Under the pieces are notes generated by a model. It worked only from the letters and a program-made list of their open reading frames with translations, ran no database searches and was not told where the DNA came from. The position numbers and the translations under genes were made by a program. This document shows positions 7,265 through 15,685 of a DNA stretch of 27,268 bases, piece after piece. The DNA comes from Comamonas sp. lk. Its GTDB lineage: Bacteria; Pseudomonadota; Gammaproteobacteria; Burkholderiales; Burkholderiaceae_C. Each line of letters begins with the position of its first letter. Positions within the stretch are counted from its first letter, which is position 1. Location of the stretch: positions 1 through 27,268 of the forward strand of contig CAMCJY010000002.1 of NCBI GenBank assembly GCA_945875225.1, read 5' to 3'.

Positions 7265-8502
7265 GCGGGCCAACGCCGCCCGCGGGCCCTGACATGGCGC
7301 GTTCCGATGCGGGTGTGCAAGCGCATGCTACGGTACCCGGCGGATGGCTGCCGCGTCTTATCGCCGGGCATGTTTTTCTGCATTCCAGCATGGTGGCTAT
7401 GCGCATGGCCACGCCCCTGCTGGCGCTGCGCATGGGGCATAGCGCCTGGCACGTGGGTTTGTTGCTCTCGCTGTTTTCAGTCAGCCAGGTGTTTTTGTCC
7501 TTGCCCGCAGGGCGCTACGCGGACCGCCACGGCCTGCAGCGGCCGGTGCGCCTGGCGGTGCTCTCGGCCTTGGTCGGCGCCGCGCTTTCCCTGTTGTTTC
7601 CGGTGTTTGAAGTGATGTGTGCCAGCGCGCTGTGTATGGGCGCAGCCAGCGGCATCGCGTCGGTGGCACTGCAACGCCATGTGGGCCGTGCCGCGCGCGA
7701 CAGTGCGGAGTTGCGCCGCGTCTTTAGCTGGCTAGCCATCGGGCCGGCAGTATCCAATTTTTTCGGTGCTGTAGCCGCCGGTTTACTGATCGACTATGGT
7801 GCGCGGGCCCTGCCCGAGGGCCTGGCGCATCCGGGCTTTAGGGCCGCGTTTTTATTCGCACTCTGCATGCCTTTACTCAGCGCCTGGTGCATACGGGGCG
7901 TGCCCGAGCTAGCGCCGGTGGCGCCGGCCACAGGTGCGCAAGCCTCCGCCTGGCATTTGCTTCAATCGCCGCCTATGCGCCGTTTGCTGATGGTGAACTG
8001 GCTTTTCTCCTCTTGCTGGGATGTGCATACGTTTGTGGTCCCGGTGCTTGGGCATGAACGCGCGCTCAGCGCCTCGGTGATAGGCACTATTTTGGGGGGC
8101 TTTGCAGTCGCCGCCATAGCTGTGCGTTTGTTCATTCCCATTGCCGCAGCCCGTGTCAAAGAGTGGCATGCACTCACTGCGTCAATGGTGCTGGCCGCCA
8201 GTGTCTTCCTGATTTATCCCTGGATGCACTCGGCCTGGAGCATGGGTGTGTGCTCGGTTGTGCTGGGCGTCGCCCTGGGTGCGGTGCAGCCCATGATCAT
8301 GAGCACCTTGCACCAGATCACGCCGCACGCTCAGCACGGCCAGGCCATTGGCTTGCGCCTGACGACCATCAATTTTTCCAGCGTACTCATGCCTTTGTTG
8401 TTTGGCAGCGTGGGTGCGGTCGTTGGGGTCAGTGTCGTGTTTTGGACCGTGGGCGCCATGGTGGCTTTGGGTGCACCTAGCGCCTGGCGCTTGCGCGTAT
8501 AA
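7261..8502 (+). CDS. MFS transporter
   Basis: A 413-residue integral membrane protein of the major facilitator superfamily with about twelve hydrophobic helices. The loop between helices 2 and 3 carries a motif-A-like GRYADRHGLQRPVR (residues 80-93), typical of MFS exporters. The GTG at 7261 overlaps the rmuC stop by four bases. An in-frame ATG at 7294 is an alternative start that would remove a short Pro-rich stretch. The substrate cannot be predicted. The stop codon lies inside the A-run of the opposing efp terminator. Confidence 0.85.
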   Translation: MSGPTPPAGPDMARSDAGVQAHATVPGGWLPRLIAGHVFLHSSMVAMRMATPLLALRMGHSAWHVGLLLSLFSVSQVFLSLPAGRYADRHGLQRPVRLAVLSALVGAALSLLFPVFEVMCASALCMGAASGIASVALQRHVGRAARDSAELRRVFSWLAIGPAVSNFFGAVAAGLLIDYGARALPEGLAHPGFRAAFLFALCMPLLSAWCIRGVPELAPVAPATGAQASAWHLLQSPPMRRLLMVNWLFSSCWDVHTFVVPVLGHERALSASVIGTILGGFAVAAIAVRLFIPIAAARVKEWHALTASMVLAASVFLIYPWMHSAWSMGVCSVVLGVALGAVQPMIMSTLHQITPHAQHGQAIGLRLTTINFSSVLMPLLFGSVGAVVGVSVVFWTVGAMVALGAPSAWRLRV

Positions 8503-8522
8503 AAAAAGCCCCCGCAGGGGCT
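8501..8522 (-). terminator. Intrinsic terminator of efp
   Basis: On the minus strand, AGCCCC and GGGGCT pair around a TGCG tetraloop of the stable UNCG class, followed by a T-run of seven counting the last stem base. It lies 27 bases past the efp stop and overlaps the end of the MFS gene. Confidence 0.9.
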
Positions 8523-8549
8523 CAAAGCGGCCTTGGCCAGCGAAGTGGC

Positions 8550-9104
8550 TTAGACGCGCTTGCGGTATTCGCCGGTGCGGGTGTCGATTTCGACTTTGTC
8601 GCCCTGTGCCACAAAAATCGGCACGCCAATTTCAAAGCCGGTGGCAATTTTGGCCGGCTTTAAGACCTTACCCGAGGTATCGCCTTTGACGGCAGGTTCG
8701 GTCCAGGTGATTTCACGCACCACGCTGGTGGGCAGTTCCACCGAGATTGCTTTGCCGTCGTAGAACACGACTTCCACTTCCATGCCGTCTTCCAGGTAGC
8801 TGAGCGAATCGCCCATGTTTTCGGCTTCGACTTCGTATTGGTTGAAGTCCGCGTCCATGCAGACATACATGGGGTCTGCAAAGTAGGAGTAGGTGCACTC
8901 TTTTTTGTCGAGGATGACCTGGTCCATTTTATCGTCCGCTTTGAATACGACTTCGGTGCCAAAGTTGGCGATCAGGCTTTTGAGCCTCATGCGCACCGTG
9001 GCCGAGTTGCGGCCGCCACGGCTGTATTCGGTCTTCAAAACGACCATCGGGTCTTTACCGTGCATGATCACATTACCGGCGCGAATTTCCTGGGCAATTT
9101 TCAT
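8550..9104 (-). CDS. efp: Elongation factor P (Arg32 type)
   Basis: A 184-residue translation factor that binds between the ribosomal P and E sites and relieves stalling at consecutive prolines. The start MKIAQEIRAGN at 9104 matches the family; an upstream in-frame extension to 9188 is dismissed. ACGGA lies 7 bases before the ATG. The tip of domain I reads EYSRGGRNS, which puts Arg at position 32 (codon 9011-9009) in place of the Lys34 of the E. coli type. This is the target of rhamnosylation by EarP, which is encoded immediately upstream on the same strand. OB-fold domains II and III are complete. Confidence 0.98.
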   Translation of the reverse strand: MKIAQEIRAGNVIMHGKDPMVVLKTEYSRGGRNSATVRMRLKSLIANFGTEVVFKADDKMDQVILDKKECTYSYFADPMYVCMDADFNQYEVEAENMGDSLSYLEDGMEVEVVFYDGKAISVELPTSVVREITWTEPAVKGDTSGKVLKPAKIATGFEIGVPIFVAQGDKVEIDTRTGEYRKRV

Positions 9105-9287
9105 AAACAATCCGTCAGATTGGGGGGCCGCTAGAGGCAGCCTTAGACCGCGAAATGCGGCGGGGCGTGGTGCAGCGCCAAAACGCATAAAACACCAGCA
9201 AAGCCCGCCATTTTATCGCCAATCCGCGGTTCGACCCGCTTAGCTCCTGGCATCGCGCCGGGCCCGTACTTTGGCGCGGTGGCCGTT

Positions 9288-10511
9288 TTAGGCGCGCTGG
9301 GCGGTCGGATGTGCTCCGCGCAGCACGGCCCAATCGATCAATTGGCTGCACAAATCGATGTTTTGCGCCAGTCGGGCGGCCAGATCGGCGGCATGGCGCG
9401 GCCAGGCGGAGTCGGGCTCCCAGGGCCATGCCAGCGTAGGCGGCGCCGGGCTGGCGGCTGGTGTACCGTTCCAAAAAGCATGCCAGGCGCATAAAGGTGC
9501 ATCGGCGGCGATGGCTTGCAGATAGGCTTGCAGTTTGGGTTCGTGGGCGCGGTCGTCCTGCGGGTAAATCTGCCAGACGCAGGGTTTGCCCGCCTGCACG
9601 GCTTGGGCCAGCGAGTCCTCCCCGCGCACCAGATTGAGGTCGCACAAGGCCAGCAGCCGGTCAAACACGGGTTGCGGCAGATAGGGCAGAAAGCGCAGGC
9701 GCAGCTGGCTCCAGCGCCCATCTGGCAGGGCAGTCAGCGCGTCCCGCACGGCTTGTGCGCTTTGGCCAGCGGCGACCAGCAATTGCACCGCTTGCCCAGT
9801 GCCGCTCATCGCCTGCAGCAAGTCAACAATGGGTGCACTGGCGTAAGAAAACAGCAGCACCGTGCGTTCCCCGGACGCCTCGGGTGCAAATGCGGCTAAT
9901 TCTGGGTTGGCCCAGGTAGGTGGCTGCGCAGCCTGTGCGTCAGAGCGACGCAATAAACCACCGCTGGCGGGGCCGAAACCAGGATAAAAAAAATACTTGG
10001 TCCAGCCCTTGGCCGGCCCCTGCAATACCGGCGATGGCAGGCCATGGCTGCGCAGCGCAAAGGGCTCGGCGCTGAGGTACTCTAAATTGATCCAGGCCGG
10101 GCGTCGGCCCTGCGTGTCAGCGGCATCCACCTGGCTTTGCAGCCATGCAGGTGGAATATCGCAGCCAAAGGCTTCTATCCAAACGTCCGCCAAGGGGGTT
10201 TCTGGGACTGGCGCCGCGTGTTGGGCCGATGGCCAGTCTCGCACGCTAATGCTCGGCCATCGGCCTTGCGCAGCGCCAGGCGCCAGCCATTGCAGAGGGC
10301 CAAGGTCGTCCAACCACAGGCGCACGCTGTGGCCACGCAGCGCTAGTTGAGCGGCCAGGCGCCAGCAAACGCCGACATCACCATAGTTATCTATTACCCG
10401 GCAAAAAATGTCCCAAAGTAAAACCTTTTCGCTGGCTGGTGGACTTTGCGTGTGCGCTGGCGCTGGGGCGGTGGGAGAGGCTTGGAGCGAGGATGGGGTG
10501 CGGGACGGCAT
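9288..10511 (-). CDS. earP: EF-P arginine rhamnosyltransferase EarP
   Basis: Transfers rhamnose from dTDP-L-rhamnose to Arg32 of elongation factor P, inverting GT-B fold. The diagnostic N-terminal motif WDIFCRVIDNYGD is present; Asp41 and Asp45 correspond to the essential Asp13 and Asp17 of Pseudomonas EarP. The C-terminal donor site shows RGEDS and WQIYPQDDRAHEPKL. The ATG at 10511 gives 407 residues with an extra Pro/Ser/Ala-rich stretch of about 27 residues before the core. No Met closer to the core exists, and the Shine-Dalgarno sequence is weak, so the start is uncertain. It is transcribed toward efp and diverges from uvrC across 77 bases. Confidence 0.95.
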   Translation of the reverse strand: MPSRTPSSLQASPTAPAPAHTQSPPASEKVLLWDIFCRVIDNYGDVGVCWRLAAQLALRGHSVRLWLDDLGPLQWLAPGAAQGRWPSISVRDWPSAQHAAPVPETPLADVWIEAFGCDIPPAWLQSQVDAADTQGRRPAWINLEYLSAEPFALRSHGLPSPVLQGPAKGWTKYFFYPGFGPASGGLLRRSDAQAAQPPTWANPELAAFAPEASGERTVLLFSYASAPIVDLLQAMSGTGQAVQLLVAAGQSAQAVRDALTALPDGRWSQLRLRFLPYLPQPVFDRLLALCDLNLVRGEDSLAQAVQAGKPCVWQIYPQDDRAHEPKLQAYLQAIAADAPLCAWHAFWNGTPAASPAPPTLAWPWEPDSAWPRHAADLAARLAQNIDLCSQLIDWAVLRGAHPTAQRA

Positions 10512-10588
10512 GGCGCAATTGTCCCAGTTGGCAGATGGACAGGGCGGGAGGCAGATCAGCTGCCCTCGAAAACTCTGACAATACGCGC

Positions 10589-12571
10589 ATGACAGCGCCA
10601 CCAACCCCCATCCATAGCGAAGCGCTGCTGCGCGATGTGTCGGCGCTACCGACCTTGCCCGGCGTTTACCGCTACTTTGATGCGCAGGACCAGGTGCTGT
10701 ATGTGGGCAAAGCTATCAGCCTGAAAAAGCGGGTGGCCAGTTACTTCCAGAAAAACCATGGCGGCACGCGCATCGGCCATATGGTGAGCAAGATTGTGCG
10801 CATGGAAACTACGGTGGTGCGCTCCGAGACCGAGGCCTTGCTGCTGGAAAACAACCTCATCAAGACGCTCAATCCCAAGTACAACATTTTGTTTCGGGAT
10901 GACAAGAGCTACCCCTACCTGAAGATGACCGCCGCCAACCCCGAGGCCGTGCCGGACACGGGCGCACGCAAAAGCGGCAAACCGGGCACGGACCCGCAGC
11001 AGTTTTCCCGGGTCGCCTACTACCGTGGCGGGGTGGAGAAAAAGCACCACTACTTTGGTCCCTACCCCAGCGCCTGGGCGGTGAAAGAGGCGATTTTGTT
11101 AATGCAAAAAGTGTTTCGCCTGCGCACCTGCGAGGACTCGGTGTTCAGCAACCGCACGCGCCCCTGCTTGCTCTACCAAATCAAACGCTGCTCGGGGCCG
11201 TGCGTGGGTCACGTCAGCGCCCCAGACTATGCCCAGGATGTACGCGACGGCCAGCGCTTTTTGCAGGGCGATGCGCAAGAGGTGCTGAAGTCCTTGGAAC
11301 AGCGCATGATGGCGCACGCCGAGCGCCTGGAGTTTGAGCAGGCTGCCGAATTGCGCAACCAAGTGGCGGCGCTGTCCAATGTGCTGCACCAGCAATCAGT
11401 GGACAACGTGTCGGACCGTGATGTGGATATCCTGGCCGTCAAAGTGCAGGGCGGCAAGGCTTGCGTGAACCTGGCCATGGTGCGCGGCGGTAGGCATTTG
11501 GGTGACCGGCCTTACTTTCCAGTGCACGTGGAAGAGTCCGCCGTGCTGCTGGACGACGAGGGCGCTTCGGACGTACCGCAAAGCGCTGAGTCGCAGGTGC
11601 TGGAGGCCTTTATGGCGCAGCATTATCTGGGTGTACCAATGCCCGCCGTTTTGGTAGTGAGCGAACCAGTGGGTAAGGGTCTCCTGGCGGGGCTGTCCGA
11701 GCAGCATGGTTTTAAGGTGAGTGCGGTGCACCAGCCGCGCGAGCAGCGCCGCGCCTGGTTGGACATGGCGCAAACCAATGCGGCTTTGCAATTGGCCCGC
11801 CTTTTAGCCGAAGAAGGCTCGCAGCAGGCCCGCACCCGCGCCTTGGCGGAGGCACTGGACCTAGCCATGGAAGATCTGGCGGCCCTGCGCATCGAATGCT
11901 TTGACATTTCGCATACCGCAGGCGAGGCGACCCAAGCCTCCTGCGTGGTATTTGGGCAGCATGCCATGCAAAACACCCAATACCGGCGCTACCGCATTGA
12001 GGATATTACCCCTGGCGACGACTATGCCGCCATGCGCCAGGTGCTGACGCGGCGCTACGGCAAAGTGGCCCAAGCGCTGGCCCTGGCCAAGCACGAGGGG
12101 CGCCTGCCTTCGGCCCAGGAGCGCATGCCCGACCTGGTGCTGGTGGACGGCGGCAAAGGCCAGGTGTCCATGGCGCGCGAAGTCTTTGTGGTCCTGGGCT
12201 TGGACCTGGCGCTGATCGTCGGCGTGGAAAAAGGCGAGGGGCGCAAAGTTGGGCTGGAAGAACTGGTTTTTGCCGACGGGCGCGACAAGGTCTATCTGGG
12301 CGCTGACTCGGCGGCACTGATGCTGGTGGCCCAGATCCGCGATGAGGCGCACCGCTTTGCGATTACCGGCATGCGCGCCCAGCGGGCGCGGGTGCGGGTA
12401 GATGGCGGCAAGCTGGAAGAAATCCCCGGCGTAGGCCCCAAGCGCCGGGCCAAGCTTTTGCAGCGCTTTGGCGGAGTGCGCGGCGTAGCCCAGGCCAGCG
12501 CCAAAGACTTGGCCTCGGTGGACGGCATCTCCCCGGATTTGGCCGAAGAAATTTACCGCGCCCTGCACTGA
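10589..12571 (+). CDS. uvrC: Excinuclease ABC subunit C
   Basis: Makes the dual incision in nucleotide excision repair with UvrA and UvrB. The 660-residue protein starts at the ATG at 10589; upstream in-frame codons run into the opposing earP 5' region. In order it shows a GIY-YIG nuclease domain for the 3' cut (GVY at 25-27, YVG at 38-40), a Cys-containing linker, a UVR motif for UvrB binding, an RNase-H-like 5' nuclease with Asp in CFDISH and LVDGGKGQ plus His in RDEAHRF, and a C-terminal helix-hairpin-helix pair (EIPGVGPKRRAKLL). A short insert near residues 115-135 makes it slightly longer than E. coli UvrC. The order uvrC-pgsA-tRNA is also found in enterobacteria. Confidence 0.97.
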   Translation: MTAPPTPIHSEALLRDVSALPTLPGVYRYFDAQDQVLYVGKAISLKKRVASYFQKNHGGTRIGHMVSKIVRMETTVVRSETEALLLENNLIKTLNPKYNILFRDDKSYPYLKMTAANPEAVPDTGARKSGKPGTDPQQFSRVAYYRGGVEKKHHYFGPYPSAWAVKEAILLMQKVFRLRTCEDSVFSNRTRPCLLYQIKRCSGPCVGHVSAPDYAQDVRDGQRFLQGDAQEVLKSLEQRMMAHAERLEFEQAAELRNQVAALSNVLHQQSVDNVSDRDVDILAVKVQGGKACVNLAMVRGGRHLGDRPYFPVHVEESAVLLDDEGASDVPQSAESQVLEAFMAQHYLGVPMPAVLVVSEPVGKGLLAGLSEQHGFKVSAVHQPREQRRAWLDMAQTNAALQLARLLAEEGSQQARTRALAEALDLAMEDLAALRIECFDISHTAGEATQASCVVFGQHAMQNTQYRRYRIEDITPGDDYAAMRQVLTRRYGKVAQALALAKHEGRLPSAQERMPDLVLVDGGKGQVSMAREVFVVLGLDLALIVGVEKGEGRKVGLEELVFADGRDKVYLGADSAALMLVAQIRDEAHRFAITGMRAQRARVRVDGGKLEEIPGVGPKRRAKLLQRFGGVRGVAQASAKDLASVDGISPDLAEEIYRALH

Positions 12572-12611
12572 GCGGCAGGGCTGTCATATTCCCCATGCCA
12601 CAATGGCGCGT

Positions 12612-13187
12612 ATGTTTCTGACTATCCCCACGATACTGACCTGGACGCGCATATTTGCGATTCCGCTCATCGTCGGGGTGTTTTATGCGCCCGAGGCCTT
12701 TGCCACGCTGCCCGAGAAAAACCTGATCGCCACGGTGATGTTTGTGTTGTTTGCGCTGACCGATTGGCTTGATGGCTATTTGGCGCGCAAACTTAACCAA
12801 ACCTCCGCCTTCGGGGCTTTTTTGGACCCGGTGGCCGATAAATTCCTGGTATGTGCCTGCGTGCTGGTGCTGGTGCATTTGCAGCGGGCCGATGTGTTTG
12901 TGGCGCTGATCATCATCGGGCGCGAGATTGCGATCTCGGCTTTGCGCGAGTGGATGGCGCGCATTGGCGCCACCAAAAGCGTGGCGGTCCATGTGATTGG
13001 CAAGCTTAAGACGGTCGTGCAAATGGTTGCCATCCCGTTCTTGCTGTTTGACGGTGTGGCGTTTGGCGTACTCGATACGCATTGGTGCGGCACCTGGTTA
13101 ATCTGGGTGGCAGCGGTGCTGACCGTCTGGTCCATGGTGTATTACCTGCAAAAAGCATTGCCCGAAATACGCGCCCGCAGCCACTAG
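12612..13187 (+). CDS. pgsA: CDP-diacylglycerol-glycerol-3-phosphate 3-phosphatidyltransferase
   Basis: Makes phosphatidylglycerophosphate, the committed step to phosphatidylglycerol and cardiolipin, in the inner membrane. The protein has several transmembrane helices and the complete CDP-alcohol phosphotransferase motif: DGYLAR, eight residues, then G, three residues, D, three residues, D (FGAFLDPVAD). The start MFLTIPT is chosen because family members begin three or four residues before the IPT block. An ATG at 12603 would add three residues, and neither start has a visible Shine-Dalgarno sequence. It follows uvrC by 40 bases and is probably cotranscribed with it. Confidence 0.95.
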   Translation: MFLTIPTILTWTRIFAIPLIVGVFYAPEAFATLPEKNLIATVMFVLFALTDWLDGYLARKLNQTSAFGAFLDPVADKFLVCACVLVLVHLQRADVFVALIIIGREIAISALREWMARIGATKSVAVHVIGKLKTVVQMVAIPFLLFDGVAFGVLDTHWCGTWLIWVAAVLTVWSMVYYLQKALPEIRARSH

Positions 13188-13368
13188 GTGCTTGGCGCTG
13201 GTCCCAGGCCGTTTGCGCATAGAATCTGCGGCGCTCCAGCGCGGGCTTGCCGGGTACCCCCAAGGCAAGTCGCGCCGGGGTGCGGCAATAAAATCGCCGC
13301 CGCAGTCAGCAGGCCAAGTGCAGCAACAAGGCGCACAGCCGGCTGACATCAGATTGGTAGTTCAGGTG

Positions 13369-13444
13369 GGGTGATTAGCTCAGTTGGTAGAGCGGCGCCT
13401 TTACACGGCGTAGGTCGGCGGTTCGAGCCCGTCATCACCCACCA
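13369..13444 (+). tRNA. tRNA-Val (anticodon TAC)
   Basis: The acceptor arms GGGTGAT and ATCACCC pair over seven bases. The D arm GCTC-AGTTGGTA-GAGC, the anticodon stem GCGCC/GGCGT with loop TTTACAC, and the T arm with TTCGAGC are all present. Discriminator A and an encoded CCA end the gene. A terminator follows 13 bases later. Confidence 0.97.
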
Positions 13445-13457
13445 CCCAAACCGACAC

Positions 13458-13484
13458 AAGGCGAACCGCAGGTTCGCCTTTTTT
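13458..13484 (+). terminator. Intrinsic terminator after tRNA-Val
   Basis: A perfect 10-bp stem, AAGGCGAACC and GGTTCGCCTT, with a GCA loop is followed by a T-run. It separates the tRNA from ppiD, whose ATG is 21 bases downstream. Confidence 0.9.
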
Positions 13485-13505
13485 GTGAGTCCCTGGAGAT
13501 AGCGC

Positions 13506-15443
13506 ATGTTTGAATTCGTCCGCAAGCACAACAAGATCATGATGTTTGTCATGTTCTTGCTGATCGTTCCCGCTTTTGTGCTGGTGGGTGTGGACGGATA
13601 TGGCCGAAGCAATGAGTCCGGCGCCACAGTAGCCAAGGTCGCCAGTTACAGCATCACCCAATCCGAGTGGGATGCCGCCCACAAAAATGAGGTGGATCGA
13701 CTGCGTGCCTCGCGCCCCGAACTAGATGCCAAGATGATGGACTCGCCAGAGGCCCGCTATGTCACTTTGGAGCGTCTGGTGCGCGAGCGCGTCATGACCG
13801 AGGCGGCGGACGCTTCTTTGCTACCCATTACCGATGCGCGATTGGCCCGTGAGTTGCAGCAGATTCCAGCGATCGCCTCGATGAAAAAGCCCGATGGCAG
13901 TTTTGATAAAGAGCGCTATGAACAAATTGCGGCCAGCCAGGGCTTAACCACCGCCGGTTTGGAAGCGCGTATTCGCCAGGATTTGTCGCTGCGGCAGTTG
14001 GAGTCGGGTGTGAGTAGTACAGCCTTCGCGCCCAAGGCCGTGGCCGAAATGGCTTTAAATGCGTTTTTTGAGCGGCGCGAGGTGCAGGTAGCGCGCTTTA
14101 GTTCCGCCGAATTTGCAGCCAAAGTGCAAACCAGTGACGCCGATATCGAGGCCTTTTACAAGGCCAATAGCGCGCTTTTCCAAGCGCCCGAGACCGCTGA
14201 TGTGCAGTATTTGGTTTTCGATTTGGAGGCTGTGAAAAAGTCGATCAGCGTGCCCGAAGCCGATGTGCGTACCTATTACGAGCAAAACATTGCGCGCCTG
14301 CAGTCCAAAGAAGAGCGCCGCGCCAGCCATATTCTGATCAGTGCATCCAAAGAACTGCCTGCCGCAGAGCGTGAAAAAGCCAAAGCGCAGGCGCAAGATT
14401 TGCTGGACAAAATTAAGGCCAAGCCGGACAGCTTTGCCCAGTTGGCGGCCAAGTTTTCGCAAGACCCCGGCTCTGCTGCCAATGGCGGTGACCTGAATTT
14501 TTTTGCGCGCGGAGCGATGGTCAAACCCTTTGAAGACAGCGCTTTTGCGCTGAAAAAAGGCCAAACCAGTGGATTGGTGGAAAGCGATTTCGGCTACCAC
14601 ATCATCCGTTTGACCGACATTAAAACTCCAGCGGCTCCCAGCTTTGAAAGCATGCGCGAGAAATTGGAGTCCGAACTCACAACTCAGCAGGCCCAGAAAA
14701 AATTTGCCGAGCAGGCCGAAGTGTTTACCAATGCGGTGTACGAGCAGGCAGACAGCTTACAAGCCGCCGCCGACCGCCTCAAACTCAGCATTCAAAGCGC
14801 TAATGGCCTGCCGAAAACGCCCACCCAAGGCGCAAGCGGCCCCTTGGCCAATGCCAAATTGCTGGCGACATTGTTTAGCGCCGACACGATAGAGAAAAAG
14901 CAGAACACTGAAGCTATAGAAACCGGCCCGAGCCAGTTGGTCGCAGCGCGCATCAGCAAGCACTACCCGGCCCGCACCAAGCCGCTGGACGAGGTAGGGG
15001 CGCAAGTGAAAGTCCGACTGGTGCAATCGCGCGCCCAAGAATTGGCCAAAAAAGAGGGGGAGGCCCAACTTGCCGATTGGAAAAAGCAAGCGGATGAAGG
15101 CAAACTTGGCGCCGCCACCGTACTGGGGCGCGACCAGCCCATACCCGGCATGAGCCAGGCGCTGATGGATGCCATCCTGCGCGCAGATACTTCCGCACTG
15201 CCGGCCTGGCTGGGGGTGGACCTGGGAGCGCAGGGCTATGCGGTGGCCCGCGTGAACAAGGTCTTGCCCCGCAACGCCCCGCCAGCCGCCGTGGCTGAGC
15301 AGGAGCGCGGCCAGATGGCGCGTTGGCTGGCGGGGGCCGAGTGGGATGCGTATTACGAAATGTTGAAAAAGCGCTTCAAAGTGCAGATCAAAGTAACCAA
15401 GCCCCAAGCCGATGCCAGTGCGGCGCTTGCGGCTGCTGAGTAA
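13506..15443 (+). CDS. ppiD: Peptidyl-prolyl isomerase PpiD/SurA-type periplasmic chaperone
   Basis: A 645-residue inner-membrane-anchored periplasmic folding factor that helps newly exported outer-membrane proteins. The ATG is preceded by GGAG at a good distance. The N terminus is short and cytoplasmic, with a single membrane anchor around residues 11-30. A SurA-like helical chaperone domain follows, then a parvulin domain (about 268-365) with the ASHILI strand, AQLAAKFSQDPGSAANGGDL and the terminal GYHIIRLTD. A C-terminal chaperone lobe completes it. Length is close to E. coli PpiD (623). The TGC-free start region just after the tRNA terminator suggests its own promoter overlaps or follows that hairpin; none is obvious. 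Confidence 0.93.
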   Translation: MFEFVRKHNKIMMFVMFLLIVPAFVLVGVDGYGRSNESGATVAKVASYSITQSEWDAAHKNEVDRLRASRPELDAKMMDSPEARYVTLERLVRERVMTEAADASLLPITDARLARELQQIPAIASMKKPDGSFDKERYEQIAASQGLTTAGLEARIRQDLSLRQLESGVSSTAFAPKAVAEMALNAFFERREVQVARFSSAEFAAKVQTSDADIEAFYKANSALFQAPETADVQYLVFDLEAVKKSISVPEADVRTYYEQNIARLQSKEERRASHILISASKELPAAEREKAKAQAQDLLDKIKAKPDSFAQLAAKFSQDPGSAANGGDLNFFARGAMVKPFEDSAFALKKGQTSGLVESDFGYHIIRLTDIKTPAAPSFESMREKLESELTTQQAQKKFAEQAEVFTNAVYEQADSLQAAADRLKLSIQSANGLPKTPTQGASGPLANAKLLATLFSADTIEKKQNTEAIETGPSQLVAARISKHYPARTKPLDEVGAQVKVRLVQSRAQELAKKEGEAQLADWKKQADEGKLGAATVLGRDQPIPGMSQALMDAILRADTSALPAWLGVDLGAQGYAVARVNKVLPRNAPPAAVAEQERGQMARWLAGAEWDAYYEMLKKRFKVQIKVTKPQADASAALAAAE

Positions 15444-15480
15444 GGGCTGCTTTCAAGGCCTAGCCAGAGCGAGGCCAGTT

Positions 15481-15486
15481 TATAAT
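15481..15486 (+). promoter_or_regulatory. -10 box of the tRNA-His promoter
   Basis: A perfect TATAAT ends 9 bases before the mature tRNA 5' end. No good -35 element is visible at 16-18 bases upstream. Confidence 0.5.
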
Positions 15487-15495
15487 TAGGCTAAC

Positions 15496-15572
15496 GGTGG
15501 CTGTAGCTCAGTTGGTAGAGTCCAGGATTGTGATTCCTGTTGTCGTGGGTTCGAGCCCCATCAGCCACCCCA
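15496..15572 (+). tRNA. tRNA-His (anticodon GTG)
   Basis: The acceptor arms GTGGCTG and CAGCCAC pair. The extra G at 15496 (G-1) faces discriminator C at 15569, the histidine identity pair. The anticodon stem CAGGA/TCCTG holds loop TTGTGAT, and the T loop is TTCGAGC. CCA is encoded at 15570-15572. Confidence 0.98.
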
Positions 15573-15588
15573 TATAAAACAGCAACTT

Positions 15589-15618
15589 AGCCCCGCTTCG
15601 CAAGAGCGGGGCTTTTTT
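15589..15618 (+). terminator. Intrinsic terminator after tRNA-His
   Basis: AGCCCCGCT pairs with AGCGGGGCT over nine bases around a 7-base loop, followed by TTTTT. It ends 67 bases before the 3' end of the opposing outer-membrane protein gene. Confidence 0.93.
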
Positions 15619-15685
15619 GTTTCCCGTTCATACCCTTTAGTTCAAGCGAAGTACGGTTCTTGGCAGGGCGGTCGCATGGGCGAAT

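Noticed and set aside
9105..9188. Longer efp start at 9188
   Set aside because: It adds a 28-residue Arg/Pro/Ala-rich stretch not found in EF-P and would shift the conserved Arg32 position.
11861..12568. Open frame of 235 residues on the minus strand inside uvrC
   Set aside because: It is a shadow of the high-GC uvrC frame; the composition is His/Gln/Arg-rich without motifs, and uvrC is unquestionable.
12581..12587. CTGTCAT, a PHO-box half-site in front of pgsA
   Set aside because: There is only one half-site; no second copy at the required 11-base spacing.
12363..13082. Open frame of 239 residues on the minus strand across the uvrC end and pgsA
   Set aside because: It is antisense to two certain genes and low-complexity, with no start signal.
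15540..15572. tRNA-His 3' end as an attachment site
   Set aside because: I found no direct repeat of the tRNA end elsewhere in the window and no integrase; kept only as a composition-based suspicion.
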